Assembly: GCA_014526335.1 (NCBI GenBank)
Contig: JACTAT010000321.1
Location: 750,124-814,123 of the forward strand
Length of the DNA: 64,000 bases
Source: Chrysaora quinquecirrha
Lineage: Eukaryota > Cnidaria > Scyphozoa > Semaeostomeae > Pelagiidae
Reading direction: 5' to 3'
Shown: positions 10,228 through 21,235 of the stretch, in pieces
Layout: the number at the start of each line of letters is the position of its first letter
How positions within the stretch are numbered: the first letter of the stretch is position 1
Notes under the pieces: model-generated
Databases searched by the model: none
Told to the model about the DNA's origin: nothing
Seen by the model: only the letters and a program-made list of their open reading frames with translations
Translations under genes and position numbers: made by a program

Positions 10228-11699
10228 TATATGTAACGATTACTTTATTTTTCTAAATGCAATTTGTAACTATACTGACTTTGCTTTGCTTCACTGTGGT
10301 TTTTGCTTTGCTTCACTTGCTTTTGCTCCCATTCTTTGCAGTTCTCAATTAGCTGTATTTTCAGAATTAGAACTTAAGCTTTTGAAATGAGAAAATGGTA
10401 TCAAACCAGTTGCGATTTCGTGATTACATTGGAAAATGGTTATTAAATGGGCTTTCAAATGCACTCTTCAACAACCTCTCAAAAGGTTTTTGTTTGCTTC
10501 AAAAAGGGTTATATGGGCTTCGAAATGCACTGTTGAAAAAACTTTTTAAAGATCTCTTTATTTCGTTTTGAATGAAACACACTTTTCAATAAGCTTTTGA
10601 AATCAGGCATCTTGTCTTGTTTCAATCGAGGTAAATGCATTAACACAATGCAATTCAAGCAGGTTGACTGAATTTTCCTATAAACATCAACCTTAAATAG
10701 TTTTAGATATAGAAAAGTTGTTATTTCCCAGTAAATAATGAAGGTATACATGAAATTTAGTAGATATAATCAGTAAGCTTCGTTACTTGTACTCATCCTG
10801 ATGAAGTAAGAAGATTTTAACATACAGTTAGCCAGTATTATATGTCTGGGGTGTAGACAACAGATTCTAATTGGGCAAGACAATGCCTTGTGACAAAAGA
10901 GGAGGGTTTTGCCCGTTTATCCCAGGAATGGTAGCAGTTAGTAAAGATTTGGCAAGTGATGGCTTAACTTAGAACGGGTTGCAGAAGAGGGTGCAGATTT
11001 CAGAAGCATAACTAAAACGGCGTAAAAGTTGATACTCGGACAAAAATTTTGCCATGACTACTACAAAATTAGTATATAAGATTATGTTGTGATTTGAAAT
11101 ATGCCATTAACAGTTGAAGGTAAGTATTATATTGATAAAGCAAGATATTGAATGTTAATTTTCTTGTTCTTTCTTTCTCCCTGTTTATAGATTGCTGCAT
11201 TTGCATGCTGTAATAAAAAAATGTTTACAGCAAATAGAAAAACAACAGAAAAATTGAAAGGTAGAACCTATGATCAACAGGATACAAAGTTGATAAAGTT
11301 CATTTTTCCAACAATTTATGAAAAGGAGACTTGAATCTCTATATGATTTCTTTATGAAAAGTAGCAATTCTGTACAAACAACACTGCTACTTTGCTGGAG
11401 TGACAAAGATGCAATATCACAACAGCAACAACAACAACAAAGTGAACATGACAAATTTGAAGAAGTGCAAAATAATTTGCTGTGCTTAATTAGAGCATGA
11501 ATCGATGGCATCCTGTCAAATGTTATTATCAGAATGTTCTCTAGATTTGACATCGATTATTTTTGAAGTACGACTGTCTCTTCTGTATCATCGTTACAGA
11601 ACCACTTCTTGTATGCACTTGCAGCAGCACCACGAACATGTAGCAAATAATATCACAGGGACGGTAACAACAACTACAACAAACAAATAAATATTAACA
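10228..11699. other. No gene; first CAA repeats
   Basis: No coding region found up to about 11,300. A CAA run occurs near 11,420-11,440 inside a short frame, the first of many plus-strand CAA/CAG tracts that continue through the degraded Polinton-like region. This may be the outer part of that element; no terminal inverted repeat was recognised. Confidence 0.35.
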
Positions 11700-12391
11700 C
11701 AACAACAACAACAACAACATTTCAATCCAATTCAGCAACAATACAATGATGTTGTATCATCTAAAGTCATTATAACTGATGAAGAGCTGTTTTCACAACT
11801 GTGCAATGTCTCAAAGAAATATGAATTTTTGAAAAAGTACATATCGGAAGATGTGCATTTGTTTTCTCCTTTGTTTAATTCTATGCACTCGGTTGATGTT
11901 ATTGAATTTATGAAATCTTTTGAAAACTTCAACATGAACATACTGACAGGTTCAATTCTGATTGATTATTATGCATTTAAAAATGAGGAAATCAAAAAGG
12001 GTTCTTGTTTAAATAGACTAAAAAAAGAATGCAATTAGTATTTGGACCACATATGAATGCGAAATATGTATCTGTGTTCAAGCATTTATACAATAAGTAC
12101 ATAACAGAACCTTTGAAAAGTTACCAGATGAAAGCAGATTTGAAATGGGCAAAAGAAAAGTACATTCAGAATAATAATCTTTCTTCCAACGACAGAAAAT
12201 CAAATCGAGGAAGAAAGCGAGAAAACTACGAGACAATATTGTCTCTGGATTATCATAACAACAACAGCATCAACAACAACAACAAATATAATTGCGGGAA
12301 CTCCAGCAAGATTTTTATACAACAAAAACAACAACAACAACAACGACAATTTAAATACAGAAACAATTTTGCAACAGCAAGAAGAGATTGA
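11700..12391 (+). pseudogene. Q/N-rich ORF of Polinton-like element
   Basis: A frame running from a CAA tract at 11,700 to a stop at 12,038 (containing KKYISEDVHLFSPLF) overlaps, with a frame change, a second frame at 12,029-12,391 (HLYNKYITEPLKSY, then a basic RKSNRGRKRE stretch and poly-N/Q). The amino-acid texture of the two parts matches, so they look like one frameshifted gene. I do not recognise the family. Its place, several ORFs upstream of a packaging-ATPase remnant and an integrase, suggests a Polinton accessory gene. Confidence 0.35.
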
Positions 12392-12738
12392 AAGTCTACC
12401 ACAATTGCAATTTTCCAAATGCTTGTTTGGATACTGTGGATATTGATTTCGATATTGATAAGATATTGAATTTAATTGACAGTAATTTATTTTCTTCAAA
12501 GCCATTTGAAAATGAACAAAATACAATTATCAATAAAACAGCAACTGACAAAATATTTTTGTCAGCAAAAGAACATAAAAAAGGATTAGGACAGTTCATT
12601 AAACCTTTGCAAAAAATGCCCAATTCGTCATTGAATAGTTATAGTAATAATGAAAGAAACCATAGAAGAAGGAGAAAATTAATGAGTGATTCAAATCATA
12701 CTGTAAGTAAAGTACTAAACAGTATTTCATATGTGTAA
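12388..12738 (+). CDS. Unknown ORF, Polinton-like element
   Basis: A 116-codon frame following the Q/N-rich ORF. It has an acidic, Ile-rich middle (DIDFDIDKILNLID), a Lys-rich KEHKKGLGQFIKPLQ segment and a basic HRRRRK near the end. No domain recognised. It probably belonged with the neighbouring frames before frameshifts. Confidence 0.3.
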   Translation: MKVYHNCNFPNACLDTVDIDFDIDKILNLIDSNLFSSKPFENEQNTIINKTATDKIFLSAKEHKKGLGQFIKPLQKMPNSSLNSYSNNERNHRRRRKLMSDSNHTVSKVLNSISYV

Positions 12739-12787
12739 ATTGGGATTTTATTTCTATTTTTTAGATTTTGCCATTAATTAAAAATGA

Positions 12788-13459
12788 TTGGAAAAAATTC
12801 AAAAAGATTCTGAAAAAATAATAGACTATGCAAATGATGTAATTAAAAGAGAATTTCTTAATCATCCTGGTAAAAAAAGAATACCAATTTATTACAAATA
12901 TTGTCAAACCCATCATTCTGGTGGTGCTCAAAAGACAGCTGTGATAAGAAAGAAGTCTAACATTGCTAGCACAAATTCATCTCTGCAACATCTTCAGCAA
13001 CAGCAAGCAAATGATGCAATAATTTCACTGCAAGATTCGAATAGCTTTCTTACTGAGATGGATCGTGATTACAGGTACAAAATGGAATTGCAAGAATTCA
13101 GACATAACATACAATATGAACTCGTAAACTTTATGCGGAATTATTTGGCTTCTGAGACTAGTATGGCTTGTGAAAATACAAGTAGCAAACACAACAGAAA
13201 GCGTCCTCATCCTCACGATGATGATAAAAATGATGATGATGACAATTATAACAATGGTGACAATGATGAAGATGATGATTACGATGATGATGCTGATGAT
13301 GATGATGATGAAGATGACTATTATGATGATGATGCTGATGATGACGAAGATAATGCTATTATTGCTAATAACAATGGCGATTGCAATGAAAACCGTAGTG
13401 AAAAAATAATACATTATTGGACAAGACTACAACAACAACAAAAAAAAATCAAAATTTGA
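12788..13459 (+). CDS. Unknown ORF with Asp/Asn-rich tail
   Basis: A 223-codon frame. Residues 1-60 are ordinary and Lys/Ile-rich (EKIIDYANDVIKREF). Residues ~65-75 are poly-Q. Residues ~85-130 could be helical (MELQEFRHNIQYELVNFM). A basic HNRKRPHPH patch at ~140 then leads into about 60 residues of nearly pure D with N, E and Y, encoded by a (GAT)n tract. The start is uncertain because ATG is not clearly preferred. The low-complexity tail probably arose by repeat expansion. No function assigned. Confidence 0.35.
   Translation: MEKIQKDSEKIIDYANDVIKREFLNHPGKKRIPIYYKYCQTHHSGGAQKTAVIRKKSNIASTNSSLQHLQQQQANDAIISLQDSNSFLTEMDRDYRYKMELQEFRHNIQYELVNFMRNYLASETSMACENTSSKHNRKRPHPHDDDKNDDDDNYNNGDNDEDDDYDDDADDDDDEDDYYDDDADDDEDNAIIANNNGDCNENRSEKIIHYWTRLQQQQKKIKI
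13217..13355 (+). repeat. (GAT)n microsatellite
   Basis: Imperfect GAT trinucleotide run with interspersed AAT, GAA and TAT triplets, in phase with the overlapping ORF and encoding poly-Asp. On the other strand it reads as poly-Ile. Confidence 0.85.
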
Positions 13460-13953
13460 TTTGGAATCTGATATGGATAAAAGCATTAAGGAAAAGCTCT
13501 CAAAAGTAACATAAAATCAGTAAATTATCAATTGCTCATTGACTGTAACCAAACATGATAGTACTAGTACACAGAACATAGTAGATCACTTTGACAACAA
13601 CAATAAAGACGCATTTTTCTTCTTCTTGTTCATAGTGTTCTCACTAACGTCAAGAGAACACACTGAATTGATTACAACAGCAACAACAACAACAACGGCA
13701 GACGCGGCAGCGTGAACAAAGTCTAAACAAATCTCTTTTGACGATGATGACAATGAGCTTGGTGGTGGTGCAATATTAGATAGAAAAAGAAAAAAGTCTG
13801 ATAGCTTTATTACATTGGAAAATCAAAAATTTCTACACAACTATCAAAAGGGGCTGGAAGACTATTACGGTACTGTATCATGCAATCTTTTATTGAAAAA
13901 TTTTCAAATGAAGAAGCATAAAATCAAAGTATTCGACAATATTACGACAATAG

Positions 13954-14536
13954 AGGAACATAAGAGATGATCCAGAGGGAAATAATACAAAGAACATATA
14001 CTGGTTCTATGGTTTACAATCTGAACGACAGACGAAAGAAGTAAAACCGATTTTGATGACTTCAGGGAGAAACGAAAGGATGAAAAAAGACAAGACTTCT
14101 CTTCGATTCATAGAGGGGAATTTCAAAAGTCAAGCAAGAAAAGAAATACTATCAAATATGCAAGATGCAATTGTTGTACTGGGTAATCTAATGGATGAAT
14201 TGACAGAAAATAAAGACTTGTGTCATTTTTTCACAAAAGACAGTCATCACAAGCGTCTTTACATATTCTATGTTAGGAAAGGATATTTTTCCAAAACAAA
14301 AGTATGCTTCAACTATTTCAAAGAATAGTCACTGCAAAATCATATTTGACAATCCAAATTCATTTCTAAGCATACGTAATATGTTAATGAACATGTTTCC
14401 TCAAAAAGGAAAGGTTTAAGAACTATTTACAAAAATTCAAGACTATTTTATCCAGAGTGAACCAGGTTCCTCTCTGTTTATTCTAGTCAATCCAAAACCT
14501 AATCAAGATCAAACAAGAAAATTATCTGTTATTTAA
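13954..14536 (+). pseudogene. Polinton-type packaging ATPase (FtsK/HerA), C-terminal part
   Basis: The frame 13,954-14,328 has IYWFYG, FIEGNF, then IVVLGNLMDEL and FFTKDSHH. This order matches the segment around Walker B and the following sensor region of the A32-like genome-packaging ATPases of Polintons and related viruses. The acidic Walker B position (normally D-D/E after the hydrophobic strand) reads G-N here, so it is likely inactive. The match continues in another frame from about 14,240 (IFPKQKYASTISKN, then IRNMLMNMFP) to a TAA at 14,416, and on in the same frame to 14,536. Walker A is not recognisable upstream. Two or more lesions make this a pseudogene. Its neighbours (capsid-like mini-protein, integrase) fit a Polinton morphogenesis module. 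Confidence 0.55.
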
Positions 14537-14805
14537 TTGACTGAAATTTCAATGAAGTAAAAAATGCTATCCCATCTCGCCTGACTGAAATAATTTCAAT
14601 ATGAAAAATAAGAAAAATATTTATTCTTTATTAAAGATCAGTCGCATATCGGAACAAGAATAACGGGAATATATTGAAAGTATTATACAAATATGAAAAA
14701 AAACAATCAAAAACATTACCGGATATAAGGGAAAAAAATAAATTCAAGCATGACCGTTAAATGATATTTTCAAACAGTTTTTAATGCTTTTGCTTTTTAT
14801 AATGA

Positions 14806-15226
14806 TATATATTAATTGACAATAGAAAGAAACAGCTCCTTCTTCTTGCAATTGGTGCGTTTGGCTCAGGTTTTCTTGGAAGGTTATTTGGAGGTCGAGG
14901 TCGGAGATTCAAAGCACCAGGTAGACAACCTCCAATGCAAGGTAGAGGACATTGACGATGACAAAGCGGCAGAAAAAAGTTTGGCAGAGAAAAGAAATTA
15001 AATGTCTTGAAAAAACTTGAAGATGAAAAATACGATAATTTTGTGAACAATCCTGCAAATTCATTGCAAGAATTACCAAAATCTTTATGTGGCAGCTCAC
15101 ATTTTCACACGATTCATTTGTAGTCGTTTCTTGCTCAATATCCTGGTATTATCTATTCTGAAATTCTGCTTACCAAAATAACAACAACAGCAACAACAAC
15201 AACAATAATGATGCTGATGATATAAA
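14806..15226 (+). pseudogene. Hydrophobic/Arg-rich mini-protein remnant
   Basis: One reading frame broken by two close TGA codons (14,953 and 14,959) and a TAG (15,121). The first part has a Lys/Arg lead, a Gly-rich hydrophobic segment (LLLLAIGAFGSGFLGRLFGG) and an Arg/Gly/Pro-rich tail. The second part is a charged helix (KLNVLKKLEDEKYDNF). A membrane-active segment next to a basic region recalls the minor capsid or core proteins of adenovirus-like and Polinton particles, but that is an analogy of layout, not detected homology. It sits just after the ATPase remnant and is cut off by the Penelope-like insertion. Confidence 0.3.
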
Positions 15227-15321
15227 TGAAGACAGCTATGACAACGACAAGCATGTTGCATACTATGACAACTTACAGCAGAATTACAAATGTGAAGATG
15301 GAGAACTTGGAAGTAAAGAAC

Positions 15322-16920
15322 ATAATGAATAAAATAACCAGAAGCTTAAACATTTTTAAGATAGCAAACGAAAGATGACAAGATATTTGCTATCGACTAT
15401 ATATTCGACTGCACTTTCCAGCAGTCATCATCAGAGTAACGGTTTTACAAATTCAACGGTTAAAGTTAAGAATTTAAAATTTAATTATTTAATTGTTGTC
15501 ATGGTAATTGATATATGACAACTCCAAAGAAGAACCGGAAACAATAATGACGTAATGATAACAAATGATTTTAATTAAACAGTTTTAACGGAATGGATTT
15601 GTCTTGCGCATTCAACGACGGTTTCAGCTTCTTGATCTCCAATGCCTCTGATATTTTACGTTTATAGTAATTGCGATGATTTTTAGATAGCAACGTGAAA
15701 TTGTTCAATTTTACTGTATCATGACCAGACTCAGTTGAGTGTTTAAAAACATGCGAATTGTTGTCTCTACCGCTATGATCTTTCATTCTTTCACTTAATC
15801 GTCTACCAACCTCTCCTACGTATGATTGAGTGCAATTTTCATTTGGACAATCTACTTTATATACAAGGTTGTGCTGATGTTCATAGTTAGTTTTATCTTT
15901 AATATTAAAATGAGAACTCAATTTTGTCCCTGTGAATATGACCTTTACCTTTTGGTTATCCAATGTAGATTGATTTATTGTTTTTTCAAAGACTTGATTA
16001 TGTTTTCTCCTTCTTTACCTTTGTAAGGCAGTATAAGCATATTATTTTTAGTTTCAAGAACATTATTCGCATGCTCTTCTACGGTATTGCTTGAAACCTT
16101 TTCATCTCTGCGTGCCTGTTCAGACTCAACTTGCTCTTTTATTTGCGAAATCAGCCATTTTGGATATCCGTTAATATCTTTAAAAACCTTAAGTAAATGA
16201 TTGAATTCTTCATTACGATACTCTACCGTGGAACATATATTGAACGCTCTATGGAAAAGGGTTTTAAGAGTGCTTCTCTTCCATGATATAGGCGCGAATG
16301 ATTGCCAATGCAAATAAACATCATTATTTGTTGGTTTCCTATACACAGTCGTTCCTAAGATATCATTAGAACGGATCAGTAGAACATCGAGAAAAGAAAT
16401 TTTGCAATTTTGTTCTTCTTCATGTGTGAACTTTATTTTCTGATGGAAACTATTTAATTGTGAGATCACAAATTGAATTGAATCACTTTTGATCAACGTG
16501 AAGGTGTCATCGACGTATCGTTTCCACGGGAACATGTGTTGTGATAAATTAGGCATCAAAGATCTTTCTAAATCTACCATGAATATGCCGGCTAGCACTG
16601 GTCCAAGAGGGGAACCCATCGCTACACCATCATTCTGTTTGTATATCGTATCATTGTATGTAAAATGAACGTTTTTTGTACAGAGTAATAGCAAGTTCTT
16701 CAAATCTTCCTTACCTATATTGGTACTGATTTCTTGGTTATCATAGATTCTTTTGAGTACAAGATCAATTGTGTAATCAAGTGGAACATTTGTAAATAGA
16801 GAAGTGACATCGAATGATACAAGTTTATAGTTTTGTGGAATCTTTAGTGTCTTAGTGTATTTAATAAACTCATTGGTGGAACTTACAGTATATTCGGAGG
16901 TACTTAATGGTGACAAGAGT
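15322..16920 (-). repeat. Inverted-repeat arm, left
   Basis: Reverse complement of 17,769-19,364 with only scattered 1-nt differences. The left arm starts inside aacataatgaataaaataacc, where the right arm ends in ggttattttattcattat. Confidence 0.85.
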
Positions 16921-16946
16921 GACGAATGGTGACGAAAACTACGCAA
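15571..16946 (-). pseudogene. Penelope-like RT plus GIY-YIG, truncated copy
   Basis: Lacks the N-terminal third; its first codons (MRSFRHHSS) are flank. The RT part has FDVTSLFTNVPLDYTI (motif A), GVAMGSPLGPVLAGI (motif B) and YVDDTF (catalytic motif C). A 1-nt shortening of an A run in the lysine codons at about 15,975 ends the frame. The GIY-YIG endonuclease domain follows in another frame (15,963-15,571) with YKVDCPNENCTQSYVGEVG, the Arg of RRLSERMKDH, and a conserved His-rich stretch. The site that frameshifts the sister copy at about 18,637 is intact here. Confidence 0.85.
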
Positions 16947-19113
16947 TGAAATTAAAATAATATCTCGGAAACTCCTTGTTAACTTGACTCTGATAGAATA
17001 TAACGCTCTCGTTCATCAAATTAAAGTAGCAGTCGATAGCAGGATCTTGAGTATAAACTGTCGTCATGAGAGAAAATTAACAAAGCTCAGAGCCCAGACA
17101 AACAGACAAAAAGATCAATTCTCATATCTCAAACATACCGTCCATAACATGTCGTCGTACACATTAAGTAAAGATGAGGAAATTGCCCTCTCGTTCGGTT
17201 TAGACCATCATGTTCCTACTTCAGTCAGCTTAACGGCATTAGAAACAGAGTTTGAACAATTTTACCAAAACTTACTAAAGAATCTCTCTCATATCCCTGT
17301 CAGTGAGTTGACTAGAATTAAAACTAAACTTTTGTCAACTTGTGAAAAATACGGAAAAGTCAAAGTGCCTTACAAATATAAAACAGCAATAAACAAACTT
17401 AAATGTAATCCTGATATACTCATTTTAAAACAAGATAAAGGTCGAGGTGTGGTAATTTTAGATAAAACAAAGTACACAGAAAAATGTTTATCATTGCTTA
17501 ATAGTGGCCAATTTGATAAATGTAAAAAAGATCCAACATCGACAATTGAAAGAAAAATACAGAATGCGTTGAGGAAAATAAAGAATAATCTTCCAGAAAA
17601 TGAATTTAAAAAACTATACCCTACTGGATCAGCACCAGGAAAGTTTTACGGTACAGCAAAAATACATAAATTGAAAGAAGGTGATACGGTTGATAATCTT
17701 CCCATTAGACCCATAATTTCAAATATTGGAACTGCATCTTATCATATGGCGAAATATCTAGCAAAACTCTTGTCACCATTAAGTACCTCCGAATATACTG
17801 TAAGTTCCACCAATGAGTTTATTAAATACACTAAGACACTAAAGATTCCACAAAACTATAAACTTGTATCATTCGATGTCACTTCTCTATTTACAAATGT
17901 TCCACTTGATTACACAATTGATCTTGTACTCAAAAGAATCTATGATAACCAAGAAATCAGTACCAATATAGGTAAGGAAGATTTGAAGAACTTGCTATTA
18001 CTCTGTACAAAAAACGTTCATTTTACATACAATGATACGATATACAAACAGAATGATGGTGTAGCGATGGGTTCCCCTCTTGGACCAGTGCTAGCCGGCA
18101 TATTCATGGTAGATTTAGAAAGATCTTTGATGCCTAATTTATCACAACACATGTTCCCGTGGAAACGATACGTCGATGACACCTTCACGTTGATCAAAAG
18201 TGATTCAATTCAATTTGTGATCTCACAATTAAATAGTTTCCATCAGAAAATAAAGTTCACACATGAAGAAGAACAAAATTGCAAAATTTCTTTTCTCGAT
18301 GTTCTACTGATCCGTTCTAATGATATCTTAGGAACGACTGTGTATAGGAAACCAACAAATAATGATGTTTATTTGCATTGGCAATCATTCGCGCCTATAT
18401 CATGGAAGAGAAGCACTCTTAAAACCCTTTTCCATAGAGCGTTCAATATATGTTCCACGGTAGAGTATCGTAATGAAGAATTCAATCATTTACTTAAGGT
18501 TTTTAAAGATATTAACGGATATCCAAAATGGCTGATTTCGCAAATAAAAGAGCAAGTTGAGTCTGAACAGGCACGCAGAGATGAAAAGGTTTCAAGCAAT
18601 ACCGTAGAAGAGCATGCGAATAATGTTCTTGAAACTAAAATAATATGCTTATACTGCCTTACAAAGGTAAAGAAGGAGAAAACATAATCAAGTCTTTGAA
18701 AAGAACAATAAATCAATCTACATTGGATAACCAAAAGGTAAAGGTCATATTCACAGGGACAAAATTGAGTTCTCATTTTAATATTAAAGATAAAACTAAC
18801 TATGAACATCAGCACAACCTTGTATATAAAGTAGATTGTCCAAATGAAAATTGCACTCAATCATACGTAGGAGAGGTTGGTAGACGATTAAGTGAAAGAA
18901 TGAAAGATCATAGCGGTAGAGACAACAATTCGCATGTTTTAAACACTCAACTGAGTCTGGTCATGATACAGTAAAATTGAACAATTTCACGTTGCTATCT
19001 AAAATCATCGCAATTACTATAAACGTAAAATATCAGAGGCATTGGAGATCAAGAAGCTGAAACCGTCGTTGAATGCGCAAGACAAATCCATTCCGTTAAA
19101 ACTGTTTAATTAA
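16933..19113 (+). pseudogene. Penelope-like RT plus GIY-YIG, longer copy
   Basis: Open without a stop from 16,933 to 18,687; no clear ATG, and the frame may start upstream of the arm junction. The N-terminal region (~260 residues) has GKFYGTAKIHK and LPIRPIISN, typical early RT motifs of this family, then motifs A, B and YVDDTF. A 1-nt deletion in an A run near 18,637 breaks the frame before the endonuclease. The GIY-YIG region resumes at 18,645, and a second 1-nt loss in a T run near 18,939 shifts it again before the end at 19,113. The linked RT and GIY-YIG identify an endonuclease-bearing Penelope-like element, which primes at nicked DNA. The two copies have different lesions. Confidence 0.88.
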
Positions 19114-19364
19114 AACATTTGTTATCATTACGTCATTATTGTTTCCGGTTCTTCTTTGGAGTTGTCATATATCAATTACCATGACAACAATTAAATAATT
19201 AAATTTTAAATTCTTAACTTTAACCGTTGAATTTGTAAAACCGTTACTCTGATGATGACTGCTGGAAAGTGCAGTCGAATATATAGTCGATAGCAAATAT
19301 CTTGTCATCTTTCGTTTGCTATCTTAAAAAATGTTTAAGCTTCTGGTTATTTTATTCATTATCA
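17769..19364 (+). repeat. Inverted-repeat arm, right
   Basis: Pairs with 15,322-16,920. Such long, nearly identical arms around an ~850-bp loop would form a hairpin in single-stranded DNA or RNA and are prone to deletion. Confidence 0.85.
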
Positions 19365-19564
19365 AGTTGTATGCCCGTTTGGATATATTTTCAAGTAAAG
19401 AACACAAAAAAATAGTGAAACTTTCCTTTCTATTCCATATATAAAATAAAAAAATGACAATTTTATACATTATACAGTAATAGCTTCCATTCTTTTTTCC
19501 AATCAACCGTATATATATGCGAGTACATGATTTCTTCTGTTTATATTTGGTTTGTCTTGTCATC

Positions 19565-20368
19565 ATGACTAAAAACAACAGCAAGAGCAGCAGCACTTAC
19601 GATGACAAAGATGATGGGACTGGCAGGAAAAAAGAGCAATTCAACGATCTTAATAATCTCTATACTGATCCAAAATTTCCTGGATCTTTTAGTGGTCTAG
19701 CAACGTTCTATAAACATTTGAAAAAGCTTGCTCGTTTCAAACAACTTTCCTACAACATATTAAATGAATGGAAATTTCAACATGAAATGTATACCAAATA
19801 CCAACCAAGGAGAAAAAAGTTTCTACGCAGACCATACAAGATTTTTAATCTGAATCAAATTTGGGAAGCTGATCTTATGGACATGTCCAACTATGCTCGA
19901 CTGAATAAAAACATACATTTTATCCTAAATGTTATTGATCAATTTACCAAGAAGTTATACTCAAGCCCATGCAAAACAAAAAGTAAAGACAATGTTGTAA
20001 ATGCACTACGAAACAATTTTGAACATCAAACCATGTCAAGACTAAATATTCTGTACGCTGACAATGGAAAAGAGTTTTTGAACAAATCGATTGATCAGTA
20101 CTTGAAAGAGAAAGAATTAAACATAAGACATGTAACAACTCTAGATAAGAATATCAAATGTGCAATTGTCGAAAGAGCAAATAGAACTATTAAAAGAAAA
20201 TTGGTTCAAATTGCATTGATGAATAATAGGCTTACCTATAGAATACAGGGCCAGATGCTAGTATTCATTGTAGGCTACCTACAGCCAACAGGGTCATTTA
20301 CTGTAAGGATCAACAACGTGCCTTTGTTCGATGAGAATGGTGTTCCGCGCAAGACAATATATACTTAG
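19565..20368 (+). pseudogene. Polinton-type integrase, N-terminal part
   Basis: RVE-family DDE integrase. From the ATG at 19,565: a short Ser/Asp-rich lead, LYTDPKFPGSFSGL (conserved at the start of Polinton integrases), YTKYQPRRKKF, then the catalytic core with Asp in EADLMDM, Asp in YADNGKEF and Glu in IVERANRTIKRK. The spacing is 36 residues between the second Asp and the Glu. All three catalytic residues are present. Beyond KRKLVQIA (about 20,215) the frame runs into inserted sequence and stops at 20,366. The rest of the protein resumes 2.9 kb away at 23,167. A TATATATA at about 19,509 may be the promoter. Role in the family: insertion of the element's linear DNA ends. Confidence 0.8.
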
Positions 20369-20426
20369 CGCAAAATCACCTATTGTTTGGATTTGAGTAG
20401 TTGAAGAGACGCAGCGGTCATACTGA

Positions 20427-21159
20427 ACGCTAGCGAATCTATAATCACTACTGTGGTGGATAATCACTACTGTGGTGGTACTATTTGCATACTGTGGTGG
20501 CAGTTTTGGCGTACTGTGGTGGATAATCACTACTTGTGGTGGTTTACTATGCTTGCGGTGGTGGCAGTTTTGGCGTACTGTGGTGGATAATCATTACTTG
20601 TGGTGGTTTACTATGCTTGCGGTGGTGGCAGTTTTGGCGTACTGTGGTGGATAATCACTACTTGTGGTGGTTTACTATGCTTGCGGTGGTGGCAGTTTTG
20701 GAGTACTGTGGTGGATAATCACTACTGTGGTGGTACTATTTGCGTACTGTGGTGGTAGTTTTTGCGTACTGTGGTGGATAATCACTACTTGTGGTGGGTT
20801 ATAATGCTATATGTGGTGAATACGAAATCATAGCAAAACTCTATAGATCAAGCAAAAAAAAACCACAAAATCCACCACAGTACGCCAAAACTGCCACCAC
20901 CGCAAGCATAGTAAACCACCACAAGTAATGATTATCCACCACAGTACGCCAAAACTGCCACCACCGCAAGCATAGTAAACCACCACAAGTAATGATTATC
21001 CACCACAGTACGCCAAAACTGCCACCACCGCAAGCATAGTAAACCACCACAAGTAGTGATTATCCACCACAGTACGCCAAAACTGCCACCACAGTATGCA
21101 AATAGTACCACCACAGTAGTGATTATCCACCACAGTAGTGATTATAGATTCGCTAGCGT
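20427..21159. mobile_element. Foldback element with 64-bp internal repeats
   Basis: The outer ends are exact inverted repeats starting acgctagcgaatctataatc (20,427) and ending with its complement at 21,159. Each arm is built of 64-bp units (gataatcactacttgtggtg, gtttactatgcttgcggtgg, then tggcagttttggcgtactgt, ggtg), about four to five units in the left arm and four in the right, around a short unique centre at about 20,790-20,865. There is no coding capacity; the Trp/Val/Gly-rich frames are products of the repeat. Layout is that of a foldback transposon. No convincing target-site duplication was seen. Confidence 0.75.
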
Positions 21160-21235
21160 GAGTTTCATTTAAGGTGGCAATTTCAGGTCTTGTATTAGTG
21201 GTGTGTAAATCTTATATATTATCTTGTTCAGTTAG

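Larger units (their letters stand above)
15322..19364. mobile_element. Head-to-head pair of Penelope-like elements
   Basis: A 5'-truncated minus-strand copy (15,322-16,920) is the inverted repeat of the 3' part of a longer plus-strand copy (17,769-19,364). The two share their 3' tails including taaacatt and agatagcaaacgaaag. The ~850 bp between the arms is the unique 5' part of the longer copy. Penelope-like elements commonly leave such partial inverted or tandem copies. The pair interrupts the Polinton-like element between its mini-protein and integrase genes. Confidence 0.88.

Noticed and set aside
13025..13414. Minus-strand Ile/Val-rich 129-codon frame
   Set aside because: It is the complement of the (GAT)n tract, not a membrane protein.
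20472..21114. Trp/Gly/Val-rich frames on both strands
   Set aside because: They arise from the 64-bp repeat; the frame shifts each unit because 64 is not a multiple of 3.
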